A stretch of DNA of 64,000 nt from Panopea generosa (lineage: Eukaryota > Mollusca > Bivalvia > Adapedonta > Hiatellidae), in assembly GCA_029582155.1 (NCBI GenBank), contig CM055897.1, positions 94,780,046-94,844,045 of the forward strand, in the 5' to 3' direction. The notes below the pieces were generated by a model that worked only from the letters and a program-made list of their open reading frames with translations, was not told where the DNA came from and ran no database searches. Position 1 is the stretch's first letter. Each line of letters opens with the position of its first letter. The position numbers and the translations under genes were made by a program. Shown one piece after another: positions 36,301 to 47,562 of this stretch.

Positions 36301-39300
36301 GGAGATAACATTCATACTAGTGCAAAAATGATTCTAATGGCAATTGAAAAGCAGGGCAGTAGTGTATTGGATAGAGTGTTGGCCATTCAGACCAAAGGTT
36401 GCAGGTGCACTCCACAGATAAACCTAACGCCTTCCAAAAACACACTCAATGTTAGAATACCCCAGTATGTGCACTGACCTTAATTTTTTTGGAAATGGAG
36501 CCTGCTGACATAAATTTTGTAAACTTAATGGTTAAATGGCATATTTCCCAAATATTTGGTCAAAATAATGTATAACTTAAAATGTACTGGGTAATAAACA
36601 GTTTATATTTAAATTCATGAGTTTTTATCTGTATGGTAGGAAGATGTAAGGAAATATTTTTTAAGAATTTTTACTTTTTACATTTTCTTTTAAAAATTTA
36701 ATAATTCATGAATGTTACATTTAAAATAGTAGTGCTTGGAGATTGTAATATTTTGATATGTCAATACATTCATAGATGTAAAGACTGATTTGATGCGTCA
36801 ATTCAAACATGAGTAAACACGATTTTAACATTGCCGTACTATGTTTCCATAGTACTCTGCCAATGAGGATTTGTAAATATATGATATTGGTTAAACTCCC
36901 TGGATTAAATAAGTTATCGTAACCACTATCATTTACTTTAACGACTCAGAACATTCTTCCCAGGCAGCAAGTAATTATAGCCATTGGTAATTGTATAACA
37001 GTTTTTTTGTAACAGTAAGTTAGGACTCAGTGTGCTAAAATACACCATTAATCAGCTGCAACACAGATCCACATGTATTAGTTTACTATTTAGAGCATGT
37101 AGAGTGTATGTAATTACAAGCTACATGTATGAACTCAACAACTGCTCCATAGAATTTTTCAAATTTTTGGCAGTAGGGATTATTTTCTTCAAACTGCATG
37201 ATCTGTATATATATATATAACAAACACTTTCTGGAAATTATTTTTTTTGGAATTAAATATTTTAACAATACCACAATCTAGTAGTATGCAAAATTATAAC
37301 AAAACCAACCAGTGCAGTGGAGACTCTATAATTATAACAAAACCAACTAGTGCAGTGGAGACTCTATAATTTTGAAAAATGGTTCTCTGATTTGAATCAT
37401 GAATAGAATTATACAATACCTGCCCTAGAGCCATCTTGCAGTTTTTATATGGCAGTTGGGGCTTTCAAAACACATAGACTAAATCTTGAATACAATGTTT
37501 ATATGAAACATATAAAGCAAAACTAGACCTATCACTGTAGTGATGAATACCCCCGAACGCCGCCATGACAGAAAATGGTTAACCATTGTATGAAGTTTTA
37601 TTAAATTATATCCAATAGTTTTAAAGTAATGCTCCAGACAAAAGAAATTCTTAATAAAAGAGAATGTTATGGATTGAGTTGTTTGTATTGTTAATTTTTT
37701 TATGGTTTTGTTAAAATTAAAAACGGTCTTTTTAATTATTGTGCAGTGTACAAGCTTTCATGGCAATCAATAAATGTTATACTTTTTCGAGTTATGTTGA
37801 AGGACAACAATTTTATGGATAAGAAACAAACAAGAGCACTAGGAATACAACATCGAATCTGCTTTGCTCGAACTCCATGTATTCACCAACTTGGTTCTTT
37901 CATGAACTTTATTAAACTGTTATCACTGATGGCTTTAAAAGTACTTTAAAAGTACTGCACCAGACAAGGGAAATATATCAAAGGGCAATAACTCTGTAAT
38001 TAGCAAGAATAGAGTTATGTTTCTTGTACACTGCACTTCCTGTCATTATATTCTACCATTGTATGAAGTTTGATGAAATTCCATCCAGTACTTTAAAAGT
38101 AATGCTCCGGACAAAGGAAATATATCAAAGGGCAATAACTCTGTAATTAGCAAGAATAGAGTTATGTTTCTTGTACACTGCACTTTCTGTCATTATATTG
38201 TACCATTGTATGAAGTTTGATGAAATTCCATCCAGTACTTTAAAAGTAATGCTCCAGACAAGGGAAATATATCAAAGGGCAATAACTCTGTAATTAGCAA
38301 GAATAGAGTTATGTTTCTTGTACACTGCACTTCCTTTCATTATATTCTACCATTGTATGAAGCTTGATGAAATTCCATCAGGTACTTTTCAAGTTATGCT
38401 CCGGACAAGAAAAAATATCAAAGGGCAATAACTCTGTAATTAGCAATAATACAGTTATGTTTCTTGTACACTGCACTTCCTCTCATTATATTCTACCATT
38501 GTATGAAGTTTGATGAAATTCCATCCAGTACTTTAAAAGTAATGCTCCGGACAAGGGAAATATATCAAAGGGCAATAACTCTGTAATTAGCAAGAATAGA
38601 GTTATGTTTCTTGTACACTGCACTTCCTGTCATTATATTCTACCATTGTATGAAGCTTGATGAAATTCCATCCAGTACTTTTCAAGTTATGCTCCGGACA
38701 AGGAAAATTGCAGACAGACCGACCGACAGACCGACCTCAGGGTGACTCCAGTATACCCTCTCAAAACTTTGTTTGTCAGGGGTATAATGATGTAGCAATT
38801 TGATATACATAATTTATATACTTAGAGGTTTGACAGACTTTGAGTGACAGTTGACACAGTAGTTTCTGGAAAGAGTTCCCTCTTCACACATGTCGTCTAT
38901 TGCATCATCATCATACAGAAACCCGTCAACATGAACAGTAGTTGCAAGATCACAGTCTGCATTCTGAAACAAAATGGCAGGAATTCCCCATACACAAGTG
39001 GTTTCCATATATACCTTGCTTTTTCACTATTACAAATATATTTAAATAAAAAACAATTGTTATTGTACTGTGTTTTAATAGTGTCGCTTTCAAAAATATT
39101 TCAGTCATACTGCGACAGTGTCTATTTGAGACAGTATTCTGAATGCTGTCACACTGGAGTATCATGCTGCAGACACATGGTATGATACCCTACCCAGTCA
39201 CATTATACTTACACCGGGCCGACCAGACCTAGAACTCTCCTCTTAATGCTGAGCGTCAAGCGAGGAAGCTTCTAGTACCATTTTTAAAGTCTATTGTATG

Positions 39301-42300
39301 ACCCAACTGGGGATCAAACCCACGACCTACAGCATGCGAGACGACCGCTCTATCACTAGATCACGCTGCGCTCTTAATAAAAAACAACCTCAGAACATTA
39401 TTTAAATACTTTTACAACATAACCCCACTGGTCATCTAAACATTTAAAATATACAATTTCTATAGATACCATATAATAATTCTACTATGATTATTACATA
39501 TATTTTCAGTGGATTTTTTTAAAATGTCTTTTTTTTATGGCATTTGTATGGTCATATTGTAACAATAAAATAATAATGGCATTCCATTGTGTTTTTATAA
39601 GTATTTATTACAGTGTATTGGTATAAAATGATTTAAGGATTAAAAATATACTCGGTAAATGTTTATGAAAAATATTATGAAAGGCTTATGGTATATTTTC
39701 ACAGTGCTCATATTAGTTTACTTATCACATGCTTTTATCTGAATTTAGCTATTTAAACTCATTTGTATATCAGATTAAAAGTTATGTAATCTTGGAGCAA
39801 GATCTTGCAGACTGGATTTATATAATTTGTTTTTACTCGAAACATATAAAATATGTTGTAAGTACTGATAACGTGTTTATTATAAATTATAATAAATTTA
39901 TTGATCCAAATGTAAATGTCATATAAATGACTTACAGGGCCAACAGCAGGCAGGATGATATTCTCCGTCTCTGAGGTACATTCAAGTGGCAAACTCTCAC
40001 GTATGTCCTCCCTGATACTATCTAGAATAGTTGTTGGGTTGTCCTGTGATGTCAGGTTTTCAAACAGATCTGAAAACAGCATCTATGATACATTAAATTA
40101 ATTAAATGAGATAAAATAATATATACAAGGTAGCAAGGAATATTTCATATAAGGTTTGGGACTCTGACTAGATATTTACCCAGTAGTTATGCATTATATA
40201 TTTATCTCTTTCAATTCTGATTGCAAGTGTGTTATTGTCCTACTCTGGTGGTTTGTCCTGTGGTGAACCATGTACAAAACTACAGACATGCAGCTTAATA
40301 TTTACAGGATAAATTCAGGACAAAACCATTGCTATATCGTGTTTAATTTTCAGAATGACAAACTTTCATTTAAAAACGGCGAGATTTGGAAATGGCAAAG
40401 ATAATCTGAGTGGTGTTACATACTGATATTCATAATTGTTTTAAGCAAAAATGTTGTCAATTTGACTTGTCTGTATGTTAAACATACCAGTAACACTTAT
40501 CTTTGTTTGACCTAATGTCCATAACCTGTATCCTATGTTTGTCCAGCATGTCCTGACTTATTCAATTCCAGTCCAATGTTCATCCAACATTCTTCATTGC
40601 TTGTCTGAAGTTTACACTGGATATCTAGGTGGTTTCCAATGCTTAAAATGTTGTCTTTTGTTACATCTGACATTCTTATTGGATGTCTTGCATTGGATGT
40701 CTTGATGTTTGTCAGACATTTGAATATTTAGTTTCCTGTTATCACCAACAACCATAAAAATTGTCTCAAATAAACAAGACACTTATTATTTTACATTTAC
40801 ATTTATACAAGTATGTTCCTGGGTATCCCCATACTTACCTCTGACAAGTTTGTAATTGAAGCAAGGAATTGTTCTTTATAAATCAATAACCTGTGTTGAA
40901 TAAATTACCCAAACACATACTGAAATATAACTGACCTTAGTTTTGGAAGTAACAAAAGGTCACTTGTAACTTATAAAATATTTGAGATGGACAGCATTTT
41001 CCATGTCTGCAAATTTTCATCTGTATGAATAAGCACCCATAGGCTTTGTGACACACCACTGTCATAAAGATGTAAAGCTACCATTTAATTATTGCTATAA
41101 TGCACAGTTTTTACCAATTGGTCATGACTACAAGAGTGTAGAGTCCAATCAAGGGTGTATGATGTACTGCATTGATAATCTTGTGAACAAACCGCACAGC
41201 TTCAGTTCTTGAACTGTATAATTTTTAAGAGTGGTCAGAAAGAATTAATAACTGCATTATAAACAGTCAGTATCTATTTCACTCTTTACTACATAGATAC
41301 GCGTTTTCTCGCACCAATCACAGAAGGATCATAGCGAGCAATCTGAACACTTCCTGCACTGTTTTCCACTCTGTCAGTAAATATAAACATTATTTACCCA
41401 ATAATTCAAAAGCCTTCTATATTAGGTGTCCAAAGGTGTCTATATGAAGTAAAGGGTTAAGGAATAAAAAAACAAAGGGTAAGTCAGCTCACTACTGTCT
41501 GGGAAAGGCGGCTTCTGATTTTATCGGGGGACTAGGTAGAAATAATATTACTACCTTTAATTCGATACCCTCTTGTCAATAGAAATGAAATGGGAAGGTG
41601 CGTTTCTGTATTGAAACTAGGTTGAAACTAGGGAATGAGGGATCTCACAAAAGGATCTGAAATAAAATATCCTAATTATATATGAATGTTAATACTTTTC
41701 ATAATATTTTTTACAAACAAGTCAAGTATCCTGGAATTCCACACACCAATCAAGTACGACTATACGTCAGGAGGTGCCTGTACTTTGGAGGAAGAAATAC
41801 AGAATATTTGCAAATCATAAATAAATCGCGAAAACCGGTCTCACTATTTAGCGTCAAGAAGCGACAAGAAGCGTCAAGAACTTTATTATTAATAAAAGTT
41901 ACCGTTAGGAAATAACCATGTGTATATTATACCTATATAAACATATATCAGTTGATTTTTTTAAATTCTATTCATTAATAAAGTCATAATTGGACTGTTT
42001 CTCCGTTGCAATACCTACAAGAAGATCCGCCATTTTGTTTATGCAAAGGATAGTAACCCGTTAGCGTCAAGAAGCTGAATTGGCGTATGTGACACTAATG
42101 ATAAACATTGTCTGCACTAACACTTGTTTTTCAATAAACTAATTACATTCAAATAGTTTTTTATAAGTGTTGTGATTGCTAAAAATCGTGTCGGTACATG
42201 TTAACCTATTACAAAATATCAGCGTCAAGAAATCTGATAACTAGCGTCAGGAAGCATAGTCTTGTAAAAATCGTTTCAAAATATCAGCGTCAAGAAATCT

Positions 42301-44376
42301 GATAACTAGCGTCAAGAACCATCACGTTGAAGAAATAATAAATTGATACACAAAAAACAACATGAAGCATAACCTTCTAAAAATTGTTTCAAAGTATTAG
42401 CGTCAAGAAATTTGATTACTAACGTCAAGAAGTATCACGTTGAAGAAATAATAAATTGATACGTAAAAAATCAACATGAAGCATAACCTTGTAACAATTG
42501 TTTTCAATTATCAGCGTCAAGAAATCTGATAACTAGCGTCAAGAAGCATAACCTTGTAAAAAGTGTTTCAAAATATCAGCGTCAAGAAATCTGATTACTA
42601 GCTTCAAGAAGCATCACGTTGAAAAAATAATAAATTGATACGTAAAAATCAACATAAAGAAGCATGTAACTTTTTCCTATAACTATATAAAGTAACCATA
42701 TCTTACCTTCTAACCCATAATCCATATTAAAAGTTAATCAAGCTTTGCACTTGACATAACGATAAACTATATCCATATGATTTTTTTTAACAGAGTGAAA
42801 TTTTTCATGAATAATAAATTCTGTTGGATTACAGGTATTGCGAGTTGTTTGTATGTTTGATTATATAATTACCTGTTTGGTTACTCAATAAATTGATTGC
42901 CATCATCCAAGCAGCTACACGCTCGTAAGCGGGCTTGTGTTTGTTTGTAAAGAAAGCTAATTAAAATAAGGCACACGCCGTTTTCGTTGTTTGCACCTCT
43001 GAGCTGCTTGGATGACGACATTCAATTTATTGAGTAACCAAACATCTAATTGTATAATCAAACATACAAACAACTCGCAATACCTGTAATCCAACCGAAT
43101 TTATTATCCATGAAAAATTTCACTCTGTTAAAATATCATATGAATATAGATTATCATTATGTCAAGTGCAAAGCTGGATTAAATTATTATATGGATTATG
43201 GGTTGGAAGGTAAGTAATGGATACTTTTTATAGTTAGAGGACAAAATTGTACGTTGATTTTTACGTATAAATTTATGATTTCTTCAACGTGATGCTTCTT
43301 GGCGCTAGTGATCAGATTTCTTGACGCTGATATTTTGAAACACTTTTTACAAGGTTATTCTTTCTTGACGCTTGTAAACAGATTTCTTGACGCTGATATT
43401 TTGAAACAATTTTCACAAGGTTATGCTTCATGTTGATTTTTTGCGTACCAATTTATTATTTCTTCAACGTGATGCTTCTTGACGCTAGTTATCAGATTTC
43501 TTGACGCTGATATTTTCAAACACTTTTTACAAGGTTATACTTCTTGACGCTAGGTTATACTTCTTGACGCTAGTAATCAGATTTCTTGACGCTGATATTT
43601 TGAAACACTTTTCACAAGATTATACTTCTTGACGCTAGTAATCAGATTTCCTGACGCTGATATTTTGAAATTTTGAAACAATTTTTACAAGGTTATGATT
43701 CATGTTGAATTTTACGTATCAATTTATTATTTCTTCAACGTGATGGTTCTTGACGCTAGTAATCAGATTTCTTGACACTGATATTTTGAAACGATTTTTA
43801 CAAGGTTATGCCTCCTGACGCAAGTTATCAGGTTTCTTGACGCTGATATTTTGTAATAGGTTAACATGTGCCGACACCCTTTTTAGCAATCATAACACTT
43901 ATAAAAAAATATTGGAATGTAATTAATTTATTGAAAACAAGTGTTAGTGTAGACAATGTTTATCATTGGTGTCACATACACCAATACAGCTTCTTGACGC
44001 TAGCGGGTTACTATCCTTTGCATAAACAAAATGGCGGATCTTCTTGTCGGTATTGCAACGGAGAAACAAAAGTTCAATTATGACTTTATTAATGAATGGA
44101 ATTTAAAAAAAATCAACTGATATATGTTTATATAGGTATAATATACACATGGTTATTTCCTAACGGTAACTTTTATTAATAATAAAGCTCTTGACGCTTC
44201 TTGACGTTTCTTGACGCTAAATAGTGAGACCCGCGAAAACACATAACAATGACAATAACAAAATGATGACTACCATTAATGGTTTCTTTAGCCCATAACA
44301 AAAACTGCTCCGCATCAGATTGCTTCACTGCAGATATAAGCGTATTGAATTCATTCACAGCACGTTGAAATTCCAT
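27308..44376 (-). CDS. Class I SAM-dependent methyltransferase, 9 constitutive exons
   Basis: Exons in coding order: 44274-44376, 39936-40069, 38822-38963, 35279-35400, 33912-34022, 32155-32200, 30266-30326, 29485-29575, 27308-27439. All phases agree, giving 942 nt and 313 residues. The start is the first in-frame ATG (MEFQRAVNEFNTLISAV). A Cys-pair segment (RNYCVNCHSK) precedes the catalytic fold. Motif I, the SAM-binding glycine loop, is VLDVGSRTGAVLYG; beta 2 is HIVGVELD with its acidic end; beta 3 is IQIVHSDII; beta 4 is SDVIILNNVFEFF; a later strand is SIIITVPS. The ELD...FCELQ stretch recalls DOT1-type Rossmann methyltransferases, but this is not DOT1 itself and the substrate is unknown. 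No signal or membrane segment is seen, so it is probably cytosolic or nuclear. Introns hold a foldback element, a TRIM, piggyBac-like MITEs and pearl-like arrays. Confidence 0.82.
27600..29340. repeat. Interspersed repeat block around the 28-kb array
   Basis: The flanks of the 28-kb array (27650-28110 and 28885-29330) are two diverged copies of one sequence, with words such as TGAACAAATTTGACTGG, ATCCCTTTTGGGGTC and CTAAAGATGATTAAAAT. A third copy is at 15890-16160. They contain no open frame and look like parts of one large non-coding repeat family. Confidence 0.5.
28150..28900. repeat. Tandem array of 140-160-bp units with TTTCCATGGTAAC
   Basis: Five units aligned on TTCCATGGTAACA-like words at 28251, 28391, 28532, 28691 and 28852, each followed by AATATTGAAAATGAAAACTC and GACATGTGTACAAAGTTT. 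The spacing is 140-161 bp. In an intron of the methyltransferase gene. Confidence 0.65.
29735..29940 (+). mobile_element. SINE family B, truncated head
   Basis: Retains GGATCCCCGCCCAGCCACAG, GTGGGAAAGTTATCAGTTAC and GAAGGTTGGTCTGTTATCCC. The A-box end is missing or worn. Confidence 0.55.
30571..31456. mobile_element. Pearl/HINE-like element with about 165-bp tandem core
   Basis: Starts CAAGAGTTGTC with hairpin GTTGTC-AGAA-GACAAC, contains four core units marked by GGGYCATAACTSTGCC at 30721, 30887, 31052 and 31231, and ends in an imperfect hairpin GGACTTCGTCC followed by GAGCTAAAAAG. It has the same ends as the element at 21100-21288. The CTAA after the hairpin resembles the CTRR terminus of Helitron-type elements. 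Confidence 0.68.
31605..31896 (-). mobile_element. tRNA-derived SINE, family C
   Basis: Minus strand: A-box TCTAGTGGTTGAGCATTTG, B box GGGTTTCATCCC, body AATATGGTACTAGAAAATTC and CATACCATATATCTACAGCA, end TTGTTGAAGGCAACAC. Confidence 0.66.
33413..33499 (-). other. Candidate 87-nt in-frame cassette exon of the methyltransferase gene
   Basis: Between the exons at 33912-34022 and 32155-32200 lies an open 29-codon segment, both ends phase 0, with a strong donor (CGT|gtgagt) and an AG acceptor after a T-rich tract. It encodes NHIAMVCPFSDYLLLASI and following residues. Inclusion would separate DRIQ from IVHSDII and so split the canonical beta 3 strand; skipping restores the usual fold. It may be a regulated cassette, a recent exon or a chance open segment. 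Confidence 0.4.
34124..34351. mobile_element. piggyBac-like MITE
   Basis: 228 bp bounded by TTAA at both ends, with inverted termini TTAACCCTTTGCTCCATA and TATGGAGTTAAGTGTTAA and an internal palindrome AGATTGCTCGTTACGAGCAA. TTAA plus a CCC start is the piggyBac signature. In a methyltransferase intron. Confidence 0.68.
35533..35606 (-). other. tRNA-like unit inside the second LTR copy
   Basis: Second copy of the tRNA-like unit, with B box GGTTCAAGTCC (closer to consensus than its partner) but a damaged D arm (GGTC instead of GCTC). It lies at the same relative position inside its LTR. Confidence 0.55.
35781..35854 (-). other. tRNA-like unit inside the TRIM 5' LTR
   Basis: About 73 nt with an A-box-like TTAGCTCAGACGGTAGAGC, a D stem GCTC/GAGC, an anticodon-arm-like CCTGTAA loop closed by TTTGC/GCGAA, and a good T arm (CCGGG/CCCGG) with B-box-like GGTACGAGTCC. 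The acceptor stem pairs only weakly and U33 is not in place under the best-paired anticodon arm, so this is a tRNA-like unit rather than a confident tRNA gene. Confidence 0.6.
37293..37373. repeat. 38-bp tandem duplication
   Basis: ATTATAACAAAACCAAC and GTGCAGTGGAGACTCTATA occur twice at a 38-bp step with one difference. Intronic in the methyltransferase gene. Confidence 0.75.
37520..38788. mobile_element. Pearl/Helentron-like element with 147-bp tandem core
   Basis: Begins with a perfect hairpin ATCACTGTAGTGAT (37531-37544), followed by degenerate core units and then about five high-identity units of 147 bp: the word AAGGGCAATA occurs at 37981, 38128, 38275, 38421 and 38568. A (GACM)n microsatellite follows at 38711-38736, then a closing inverted repeat TATACCC/GGGTATA. 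Hairpin, tandem core, ACYG microsatellite and end hairpin is the layout of bivalve pearl-type elements related to Helentrons. Non-coding, in an intron of the methyltransferase gene. Confidence 0.72.
39082..39372 (-). mobile_element. tRNA-derived SINE, family C
   Basis: Minus strand: A-box TAGTGATAGAGCGGTCGTC, B box GGGTTTGATCCC, body AATGGTACTAGAAGCTTCC, end TTTTGAAAGCGACAC. It lies just upstream (in transcription) of the 38822-38963 methyltransferase exon. Confidence 0.66.
41272..41460. mobile_element. Second copy of the piggyBac-like MITE, decayed left end
   Basis: Shares ACGCGTTTTC, AGCGAGCAATCTGAAC and CACTGTTTTC with the copy at 34124-34351 in the opposite orientation, and ends GAAGTAAAGGGTTAA. 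The left TTAA is degraded. It lies 376 bp outside the foldback element. Confidence 0.6.
41837..44231. mobile_element. Foldback (FB-like) transposon with long inverted arms of subrepeats
   Basis: A 2.4-kb element whose left arm (about 41837-42910) is repeated in reverse complement as the right arm (about 43000-44231) around a short unpaired centre near 42960. The ends are GGTCTCAC and GTGAGACC. Direct repeats of CGCGAAAAC flank it (41827-41835 and 44232-44240). The arms contain many copies of the 10-mer GCGTCAAGAA (about 12 on the left, more in inverse on the right) inside longer subrepeats of roughly 60-130 bp. Long tandemly structured inverted arms with 9-bp duplications match the known architecture of Drosophila FB elements. 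No transposase is encoded. It sits in intron 1 of the methyltransferase gene, close to the exon 1 donor. Confidence 0.88.
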
Positions 44377-44755
44377 GATTTCTGTATCATTAAATTAATA
44401 CAAACTTTAACCATGTGAACCGGAAACTAGACTGAAGCCAGACTGATCCTCGGTCTCGTATAAAAGCAGCTAGTCTGTAGTACGGACACAGCTCTCCCGA
44501 TAGAATCCGTTAAATAGCAATGTTGGGAAAGCCATATTTGAGCACGTTGATTGGTCAGTTGCTTCAACTCACAGTTTGAATAACGTCACAGTTTAGTAGG
44601 CGTTCAGTTGTTAATCAATTGTCCGCTCCCTATAACACTAGTGCATATCAAAGCACGTTTTCGGACGATTTTTATATATTTGTTATTTGCTCGTCCTCTA
44701 GTCTCACCCCTATTACAGCGATTAAATGAGACTTCCCTAACACATTTATCTGATT

Positions 44756-44945
44756 TAAACATATTTATTTTACTTCGATTGCGAAACAAGTTCTTACAGC
44801 TTAGACAAATCACGCTCGAAGTCTTCCTGGTTAGAACCAGTACTAAGCATATGCGGAAAAGTGTCTTGCTCAAGGACACAACACATAGCCGTGGCGAGGA
44901 TCGAACCCACGACCCTCCGATCTTGAATGAGTGTAACGACCGATA
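44756..44945 (-). mobile_element. tRNA-derived SINE, family A
   Basis: On the minus strand: B box GGTTCGATCC, body GAGCAAGACACTTTTCCGCA and TACTGGTTCTAACCAGGAA, tail TCGAAGTAAAATAAATATG. Upstream of the methyltransferase start codon. Confidence 0.65.
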
Positions 44946-45033
44946 ACTTTGCGAAGGAGATTGCTAAATTGTGGGACAGGCATAGACTCCCTGGTTTTTC
45001 ATTGGTGGTCAATAGACCTGATTCGGGAGATAT

Positions 45034-45296
45034 CTGGGCTGCGTTCAGCACGGTTAAACATGTTTACTCTGTTTATAAACGCAAACGGTGGCCTAACGAA
45101 CGAAAAGTCAATGGAAATCGGTCTACTCGGCGTTGGACCTCCACTTCCCATTATGTCACGTGATTAAACGCAAGCAAACAGCTCGCAGAGGTGTTTAATC
45201 TGTTTGCAAACGTTTAAAGCGAACATGTTCAGTTCACTTCTGTTATTAAACGTTTGCAAACAAATCAAACGTTTAAGCGAACTGAACGCAGCCCAG
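45034..45296. mobile_element. MITE with CTGGGCTGCGTTCAG ends
   Basis: Perfect 15-bp inverted termini at 45034-45048 and 45282-45296. The interior has repeated GTTTGCAAAC and TTTAAACG-like words. No clear target duplication, so the superfamily is uncertain. Confidence 0.65.
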
Positions 45297-46069
45297 GCAC
45301 TGGGATGGACTAAAAATCAGCACAGGCGGGCCCGTGGCGTCGATCGCGATACACATCATTTGAAATATGTATAGCAATAAAAAAGGGAAAAAACTTGAAA
45401 TATGCAATAAAAGTTGATGCTTAAGGGGAATTTAGGCCTTACTTAAAACATATCAACTTTTTCTTTAGATCTTGACGATTATGTACGAACGCCCAGGCTC
45501 TTTATGTATAACACTATTCCGCATTATAGACAGACCCCGAAACGGTCTATCGAGACCGAACATCCGGATGTTATGGGAGAATGTTCAAATTCTATCAATC
45601 CACTGTATATCGATGAATTTGACGACAAATCAGTAGATCGAGTATTTGACAATGAACACATTGGCTTGTTAAAATCAAAGTGGGAGAGTGTGTACACTTT
45701 CAAATTTCCAAATAGGTACTATCTTAAGATTTAAATCCGTATGAAAGGTTTACTGCAGGGCACACTGTCTTAATCTCGCGACCGTTCATGCGTCTAAAGA
45801 ACAATATGCACTAAACATGATGGACAGTGTCCAAGAAAACGCCTTCAACCACTCTGCGAAACAGCTGCTACTATTTCAGAACAATCTTTATGCAGACCCT
45901 GTATGTCGTGACGAAATAGACAAACGCACGAAATTGCAGTCACTTTATGCCGGAGATAAGATGAGAAATTGGAGCGGATGCCCTCATTTCTGTCCGCTTT
46001 CATGGCAGTGGCGTCTGCCTTGGATGATTTATCCCATCACGGATGCGGCAAACCACAGAGCTTGTAATT

Positions 46070-46560
46070 TGAACTTCGATTTCAGCGTGACTTTAGTTGC
46101 TGTTCAACACACGTTAGCGTCTTGTGCACCACTATTTCTGTTGTTGCAACGTAAAACCTGCGGTTGCGGCCGTAACAGAAGCCCATGTTCTAACTTATCA
46201 ATTTATTGTTGAAAGGAACAATCCATAAGTGGATGTACAACATCACAAAGCCGCCTCCCTGGCAGCTCGTGTTGGGGTCAAACCATCACGTCCCCGTGTA
46301 TTCGCTGGACGCGCACAATGTCGTATGTACGAGCTGAAACGTCATCTGAGTATTGGTGAATCAACATGTATCTACCATTCCTGGACCATCACAGAACAGA
46401 ACTTGAACACAATTGCTGCAAGACGGCGAAGGTTCAATGCGCAGTTCCTCATTCCAAAAACGTTCTCCACAAATTACGTTACATGTATGGACGCTCAATG
46501 TTTACAGCCCATATAAGCCTGAACATTATTTGAGAATATTTAATAAAACACTAATGGTAA
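46070..46560 (+). pseudogene. Decayed hAT-superfamily transposase C-terminal part
   Basis: Fragments in shifting frames: FDFSVTLVAVQHTLASCAPL, then AVTEAHVLTYQFIVERNN, then AASLAARVGVKPSRPRVFAG, then INMYLPFLDHHRTELEHN. The order matches the late region of hAT-type transposases related to ZMYM/52-kDa-repressor-like proteins (a region before a PR...GRQ...R motif, then PFLDHL...EL). At least two frameshifts and one stop. Open segments at 45504-45734 and 45817-46070 precede it but are not recognisable. Confidence 0.58.
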
Positions 46561-46921
46561 AAGTTCGAATGATATTAGTCTATTTAGCACTGGTATGTTC
46601 ATTGTAAAGTATATCCGGTGTTATTAAGAGTTCACCAATTATCGTAAAAGTTCCAATGTCAATTTAGCAGTAGTGTGTGTTTGTTTTATTACCGTGGTTA
46701 GTAACAAAGAGTAAAATAAGCTGCTCCATTCTTAATAGCAGTAGTTACAAATTTAAATGCAAAGTACTGCTTGAGTCAGTACCCGTATATTAATAAATAC
46801 ATATTTTTTTTTATAAATTTAAAATGTTAAAAACATCACGCAGACGAAAGAACGGAGAGTTTTGCGAGTCGGTGACATTGGCAAACGTAGACCTCTATCC
46901 CAATGTGAGGGCATGTCATAA

Positions 46922-46943
46922 GGGGGGGGGGGGGGGGGGGGGG
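46922..46943. repeat. Run of 22 G
   Basis: An uninterrupted homopolymer of 22 G in otherwise AT-rich intergenic DNA. The length is likely to be uncertain in any assembly. Confidence 0.85.
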
Positions 46944-47527
46944 TCGTTTAGTATCATGCAAAAATGTCGTTTAGTATCGTGAGGAGAGTGAAAAGTACCT
47001 AAAAAGTACAGTGACAACAAAGGGAGTGTAGAGTCTGGGATTGTTAAACATTTATCTGGAGAAGGAACTTAAGGCAGAAACAATAGTTGATACATCTGCA
47101 CGAAAAAGGACACACATTTGGTACTGACCTTTAGAGATTAAGATGCCACAAATCCATAAATCAGATTACTAACGGCTGTAACAAAATTTTCTTGAATATA
47201 TATTTATAATAGAATAGAATATTTATTTTCAAAAGTAAACACAAAAATATTTAACAGTTTTAATTAATAGTTTTAATTATTAAAAATATATAAACATAAA
47301 TTATGACTAAGTGCATCGGTTATATACATGTAGAAGTAATTTTATTATTTTGTGAATTATTTCCTTGATATTTTGATGAAACTTGTGATGAACAAATATA
47401 TATACATGTATATATATTTATAATTATTATATGCTTTTACTGCTATTGGAATTAAAGATGCTATAAAATTTCATCAATTGCAGTCCATTTTATCAAAATT
47501 TCTGAAGAACCCAAAACATCCTTTCAT

Positions 47528-47562
47528 AGAGGAGAGTGGGGGTGGGGGTGGGGGGGGGAGGA
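47528..47562. repeat. G-rich tract
   Basis: GTGGGGGTGGGGGTGGGGGG followed by GAGGAAGG provides four or more G runs, enough for a G-quadruplex. Intergenic. Confidence 0.65.

Larger units (their letters stand above)
44377..46069. other. 5' flank of the methyltransferase gene
   Basis: Holds the presumed promoter (no clear TATA on the minus strand), a SINE (44756-44945), a MITE (45034-45296) and two unrecognised open segments that may be part of the transposase relic further right. Confidence 0.45.

Noticed and set aside
41682-41915. A 77-codon frame across the foldback left end
   Set aside because: It straddles the element border and reads the GCGTCAAGAA subrepeats.
44794-45051. An 85-codon minus-strand frame
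   Set aside because: It translates the family A SINE and the MITE end.
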